Of a stretch of 9,094 nucleotides of DNA, positions 5,692 to 9,094 are shown piece by piece. The notes under the pieces are model-generated. The model worked only from the letters and a program-made list of their open reading frames with translations. It did not search any database and had not been told where the DNA came from. Source of the stretch: an uncultured Ignavibacteriota bacterium (GTDB lineage: Bacteria; Bacteroidota; Ignavibacteria; Tepidaquicellales; Tepidaquicellaceae); NCBI GenBank assembly GCA_903901375.1, contig CAIUQV010000382.1:1-9094 (forward strand), in the 5' to 3' direction. A program made the translations under genes and the position numbers. Within the stretch, counting starts at the first letter, position 1, and each line of letters opens with the position of its first letter.

Positions 5692-6323
5692 AATGTTATC
5701 TCCGTTATAATTTCCTTGTTAAGTTTATGTTTTGTGACATAAGGATTATCTTTAATAAAATACCTGTAAGGCAGGTCGGCACCTTCCTTAATGCCAATCC
5801 TTTTTGCCACGCTTACTGTTATGGATTCCTTCTTCCTGTATTTCGATATAAATATTCTGTCTTTAGTTAAATCTTCCCAATTATCCTTTTTATCTATATT
5901 AAAAGCAAGACAAAATTTCGAAGGACCGTTTGAAAGTTCATAGTCTTTTTTAATCACTCCCCTGTTTTTCTTCATTGCCTGAATTCCGTCTACAGGTTCA
6001 ACTCCTCTGATAAGTACTGCTGAGCCGATGCCCTGCTTTTCCGTTACGACATTGAAACAGTAATAGTTACCGTAAATGAAATAAACGTAAGCAATACCGC
6101 CCGATTCAAACATTGGTTCGTTACGTTTAGTGATTTTCCTGAAAGCATGGCAGGCAGGGTCTTCATCACCGAGGTAAGCTTCTGTTTCGACAATCTTTCC
6201 GCAGAGGAAAGACTTGCCGTGTTTTTTAAATATATATTTGCAGAGCAGTTCTTTTGCGACAGTAACTGTATCGCGTGTGTAGAACGGTTTATTCAGTTTG
6301 ATGTAGTCTGAGTGATTTAGCAT
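5688..6323 (-). CDS. mpg: 3-methyladenine DNA glycosylase, AAG/MPG family
   Basis: This base-excision-repair enzyme removes alkylated purines such as 3-methyladenine, and often hypoxanthine, from DNA by hydrolysing the N-glycosidic bond and leaving an abasic site. The 211 residues are typical for bacterial members. ETEAYLG (46-52) carries the catalytic glutamate E48 (E125 in human AAG) and Y50. H59 matches the pocket histidine, and YVYFIYG (79-85) carries Y84, the equivalent of the intercalating Y162. VLIRGVEP and LSNGPSKFC are further family motifs. The ATG at 6323 gives the normal N-terminus; the leader is A/T-rich with no Shine-Dalgarno. It is the first gene of the probable minus-strand operon and ends in an ATGA overlap with the beta-CASP gene. 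The protein is cytoplasmic. Confidence 0.96.
   Translation of the reverse strand: MLNHSDYIKLNKPFYTRDTVTVAKELLCKYIFKKHGKSFLCGKIVETEAYLGDEDPACHAFRKITKRNEPMFESGGIAYVYFIYGNYYCFNVVTEKQGIGSAVLIRGVEPVDGIQAMKKNRGVIKKDYELSNGPSKFCLAFNIDKKDNWEDLTKDRIFISKYRKKESITVSVAKRIGIKEGADLPYRYFIKDNPYVTKHKLNKEIITEITL
5700..5703 (-). promoter_or_regulatory. Shine-Dalgarno GGAG for the beta-CASP gene
   Basis: On the minus strand GGAG lies 8 nt before the ATG at 5691, inside the last codons of the glycosylase gene. It supports this start and translational coupling through the ATGA overlap. The other gene starts in the window lack a comparable site. Confidence 0.6.
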
Positions 6324-6359
6324 AGATAAAAATCAGAGATATATGGGAAAAATTAAAGT

Positions 6360-6367
6360 CAAAATTA
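6360..6367 (-). promoter_or_regulatory. Possible -7 promoter box for the glycosylase operon
   Basis: The minus strand reads TAATTTTG, matching the Bacteroidota -7 consensus TAnnTTTG, 36 nt before the ATG at 6323. No TTG/TTTG is seen at the usual distance for the -33 box, so the assignment is weak. Confidence 0.3.
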
Positions 6368-6386
6368 GAGAAAGAGTCTTTGTTAG

Positions 6387-6426
6387 GTTCACGGAGGACA
6401 CGGAGTAGTCACAGAGTTCGCTGAGA
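6387..6426. repeat. Degenerate CACGGAG tract with about 9-11-nt steps
   Basis: Successive steps read CACGGAGGA, CACGGAGTAGT, CACAGAGTT and CGCTGAGA: a decayed short-period tract rather than a perfect tandem repeat. Similar CACGGAG/CACAGAG intergenic tracts are something I recall from several unrelated bacterial genomes; no function is known to me. Confidence 0.5.
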
Positions 6427-6477
6427 ATTATGTAATAACGAATCGCAGGCGACTTCAGGGATTGATTTGAATTTTAC

Positions 6478-6509
6478 ATTGCCTTTGCATACTAATATTT
6501 ATAATTTTG
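6478..6509 (+). promoter_or_regulatory. Possible Bacteroidota-type promoter for the S8 peptidase
   Basis: ATTG (6478-6481) and TAATTTTG (6502-6509) are separated by 20 nt, close to the Bacteroidota -33/-7 pattern TTTG-N19-TAnnTTTG. It would give a leader of roughly 80 nt before the ATG at 6599. The box is one of two identical TAATTTTG sites facing away from each other in this region. Confidence 0.35.
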
Positions 6510-6598
6510 AAAAGAATAGTTAAATCTCTCCATAGCAGAACAATGTTATTTTTAACTATTACATTATAAGATATTTACAAAATTTTAATCTAACATAT

Positions 6599-9094
6599 AT
6601 GAAAAACTTAATTACCAGCGTGAAAATATCAGTAAGCTTATTAATATTGCTTTCTGTATCATTTTCATTCTTTGCTTTTAATGACAGCGGTGAATACGTT
6701 ATAAAGGGAAATGTTATTCAGAGAAGCAACGGTACGATGTATCAGGTCGGGGTTATTAATATAAAATTCAAGAAAGAAGTAACAGGATTTTCAAAGAATT
6801 CTGTAGGGATTTCAAACGTTGACAAAATTCTCACAGACATAAGCGTGAATAACGTCTGGCAGATGCATCCTTTGAAAGCAGATTTCAGAAAAAGGATGAT
6901 TGGCGACGAAGAACTTGCCAAGATTTTCCAGATTAAATATGACAGGTCTTTAGACCCGCTTGATGCGGCAGCTATGGTACTGAGGGATAATAAAGATTTA
7001 CTCGACTGGGCTGAGCCAAGTTTTGTGTATGAATCTGATTACGTACCTAATGACCCTGTGATGAACACGCAATGGCATATACAGAAAATCAATTCATACC
7101 AGGCGTGGGATTTATCAAAGGGCGATACAACTGTAACGATAGGTATCGTTGATTCCGGCAGCGATTTAGACCATCCGGATTTAGCGGCAAACATAAAGAT
7201 AAGGTACAGCGACCCTGTAAACGGAATTGATGACGACGGAAACGGTTTCATCGACGACTGGAAAGGCTGGGATTTTTACGGGAATGATAATAACCCTCAG
7301 ATTCAGCCGGCAGGAAATACACACGGTTCCCACGTTTCGGGATGTGCATCGCAGGTAACTGACAATTCAGTACACGGTGCGGGTATAGGTTTTAAAGTTA
7401 AGCTCTTAATATCAAAACACACAGACGATTCAAACCCTGAATCGCTTCTGTATAACACAGACAACGGAATCGTTTATTGCTATCAGAACGGTGCAAAAGT
7501 TATTAACTGCAGTTTCGGAACATCGAGCTACAGTTCATACTCGCAGTTAGTATGTACAAATGCATGGAATAACGGAACGATTATCTGCGCATCAGCGGGT
7601 AACGGAGACGCAAACGGTATCGGGCAAAACTGGGCAAGGTATCCTGCATCTTACAATAATGTTGTCTCGGTTGCAGCATCCACAAACACAGACGTGAAAA
7701 CAATTTTCTCGAACTACCATTCTACGGTTGATATAACCGGTCCGGGGCAGGATATTATAAGCACAATCTACAACGACTCATACACAAACCTGAGCGGAAC
7801 ATCAATGTCATCACCGGTAGTTGCGGGGACGGTTGCTTTAATATGGTCAAAGTATCCTACCTGGACACAGCAGCAGGTATACGACAGATTACTCCTTGGA
7901 GTTGACAGTATTTATGCACTCAACCCGACATACGTTGGACTTCTCGGAACTGGCAGAGTGAATGCTTTCAAGTGTTTATCAGATGTTCCGATAGTTAAAG
8001 TAGTATCCGTAACACCAAACGATTCTATATACGGTAACAACGATAAAGTATACGACGTTAACGAAGTCATAGCATTTCAGATGAACCTGAAGAACACACA
8101 CTTTGCGGGTTCGAATGCATCTTTAAGACTCACAACAACCAGCACAGACGTGCAGATAGTTCAGGACTCAGTATACGTAGGAAGCATCGGAGCGTACGCA
8201 AACTTCGGCACTGCTTTAAATAACACATTTAAAGTGAAAGCATTGTCGTCCTGCGCATTCGACAAAGACATAACATTCAAACTTAAGAATTCTGCAAGCT
8301 GTTACACAGACGATAATGCAAACACGTTTACCGTCAGGTTCAGACAGGGATTTGCAGTACACACGGCAAACAACATGAAACTTTGTCTCACAAGGGACGG
8401 AAATGTAGGGAAAAAAGCACAGGCATACGGCTCGGGACTTTTTATAGGAACAGGAACTACGAATAACATATACGAAGGCGGACTGATGATAGGAACAAGC
8501 AACACAAAAGTATCGGACGTCGTCAGACGTGCTCAGACACCTGCTAATGCTTCAGACACAGATTTCGTAGGTATTAATGCATATTCATTAACCACACCGG
8601 GAACACATTCTGCACAGGACGGAGCAGGAAAATTCAACGACGACGGAGCGGGTTCAAATAAAATCGGAGTTGAAGTGGAAGCTTATTCATACGAGTTCAC
8701 CACATCGCCTGACCAGGATTACGTACTTTTACAGTATAAGATAAAGAACACAAGCGGAACGGCACTTTCGAACGTATATGCAGGACTCTTCACGTGGATG
8801 TCACCGGACGGAATTTTCAATTCGGCAAATATTTCCAGGTTAAGTTCGGCAAATAAACTTGCATACACATACAATACAGGCGTTCCGAACAAATATCTTG
8901 GTCTTGGACTGATGACAAACCAGACGATGAACTTCAAGATTTATGCATCCACTGATATACTGAATGGATTCACGACACAGGAAAAATGGGACGGATTAAG
9001 CAGCGGAATAGTTAACGATTCTTTAGGACCAGGCGGTAATGCATACGTGCTCGGAGTCGGACCTTTCAACCTTGCAGTAAATCAGGTAGAAACA
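6599..9094 (+). CDS. Secreted S8 (subtilisin-family) serine peptidase, 3' end beyond window
   Basis: This is an exported serine endopeptidase. The frame is open for 832 codons from the ATG at 6599 to the window edge with no stop, so the C-terminus is missing. Residues 1 to about 26 form a signal peptide (basic start, then ISVSLLILLSVSFSFFA). About 27-149 look like a propeptide, and about 150-460 form the catalytic domain. The triad is D185 (IVDSGSDLDHPDL), H242 (THGSHVSG) and S402 (SGTSMSSPVVAG), with oxyanion N335 (SAGNG). An acidic GIDDDGNGFIDDW loop (209-221) is typical of Bacteroidota S8 enzymes and may bind calcium. Residues about 465-832 are Ser/Thr/Asn-rich and beta-rich, starting with an Ig-like domain. 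A C-terminal sorting domain for type IX secretion would be expected beyond the edge, which is inference. The triad is intact and no frameshift is seen. Confidence 0.96.
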   Translation, partial: MKNLITSVKISVSLLILLSVSFSFFAFNDSGEYVIKGNVIQRSNGTMYQVGVINIKFKKEVTGFSKNSVGISNVDKILTDISVNNVWQMHPLKADFRKRMIGDEELAKIFQIKYDRSLDPLDAAAMVLRDNKDLLDWAEPSFVYESDYVPNDPVMNTQWHIQKINSYQAWDLSKGDTTVTIGIVDSGSDLDHPDLAANIKIRYSDPVNGIDDDGNGFIDDWKGWDFYGNDNNPQIQPAGNTHGSHVSGCASQVTDNSVHGAGIGFKVKLLISKHTDDSNPESLLYNTDNGIVYCYQNGAKVINCSFGTSSYSSYSQLVCTNAWNNGTIICASAGNGDANGIGQNWARYPASYNNVVSVAASTNTDVKTIFSNYHSTVDITGPGQDIISTIYNDSYTNLSGTSMSSPVVAGTVALIWSKYPTWTQQQVYDRLLLGVDSIYALNPTYVGLLGTGRVNAFKCLSDVPIVKVVSVTPNDSIYGNNDKVYDVNEVIAFQMNLKNTHFAGSNASLRLTTTSTDVQIVQDSVYVGSIGAYANFGTALNNTFKVKALSSCAFDKDITFKLKNSASCYTDDNANTFTVRFRQGFAVHTANNMKLCLTRDGNVGKKAQAYGSGLFIGTGTTNNIYEGGLMIGTSNTKVSDVVRRAQTPANASDTDFVGINAYSLTTPGTHSAQDGAGKFNDDGAGSNKIGVEVEAYSYEFTTSPDQDYVLLQYKIKNTSGTALSNVYAGLFTWMSPDGIFNSANISRLSSANKLAYTYNTGVPNKYLGLGLMTNQTMNFKIYASTDILNGFTTQEKWDGLSSGIVNDSLGPGGNAYVLGVGPFNLAVNQVET

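Larger units (their letters stand above)
6324..6598. other. Divergent intergenic region between glycosylase operon and peptidase
   Basis: No gene is visible. The region separates divergent transcripts and should hold promoters for both. It contains outward-facing TAATTTTG boxes, a degenerate CACGGAG-type tract (6387-6426), and a short palindrome TCGCAGGCGA (6443-6452) followed by CAGGGATTGA, which resembles half of an array palindrome. The 90 nt before the peptidase start are strongly AT-rich, as is common for Bacteroidota leaders. Confidence 0.5.

Noticed and set aside
7039..8937. Minus-strand frames at 7039-7251, 8302-8505 and 8719-8937
   Set aside because: All are antisense to the peptidase reading frame, which is continuous with intact catalytic motifs to the window end.

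Overview
The window is AT-rich DNA from a member of the Bacteroidota/Ignavibacteria group. The pointers are A/T-rich leaders mostly without Shine-Dalgarno sequences, two TAATTTTG boxes resembling the Bacteroidota -7 element, a large secreted S8 peptidase with long Ig-like C-terminal regions, and an IS200-like Y1 transposase of a type I associate with this group. Assignment to Ignavibacteria is my inference from protein style; no marker gene is present. No rRNA, tRNA or riboswitch was recognised.

Layout: (1) 51-2381, plus strand: a membrane sensor histidine kinase with an extracytoplasmic ABC-substrate-binding-like domain, one PAS domain and a HisKA/HATPase core, probably starting at a TTG. 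(2) 2382-3881: a repeat island of sixteen short palindromes (core AATCCC-4 nt-GGGATT) at about 50-bp spacing around a minus-strand Y1 transposase gene (2954-3421). Five units on the far left and seven on the right are in one orientation. The four units between the left block and the gene are inverted, and a separate 9-bp-stem inverted repeat lies at the switch. The gene is thus bracketed by perfect 18-bp inverted repeats. (3) 3882-6323, minus strand: a probable operon, in transcription order a 3-methyladenine DNA glycosylase (AAG family), a beta-CASP metallo-beta-lactamase RNase-like protein overlapping it by ATGA, and a small SET-domain protein with no ATG/GTG/TTG start. (4) 6324-6598: a divergent intergenic region with outward-facing promoter-like boxes and a degenerate CACGGAG-type tract. 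(5) 6599-9094, plus strand: a secreted subtilisin-family peptidase, open at the window end.

The most noteworthy element is the repeat island. Its palindromes show compensatory changes at the stem ends, share a TACTRAYAT motif in the spacers, fall into two spacer classes, and surround a transposase with intact HUH and tyrosine residues. This fits a REP/RAYT-type system (REP-associated tyrosine transposase) in a 50-bp tandem format. The second noteworthy item is the SET-domain gene whose expected start position reads ATC. The kinase, the glycosylase operon and the peptidase show no obvious functional link; the operon genes may share a loose nucleic-acid maintenance theme, which is inference.
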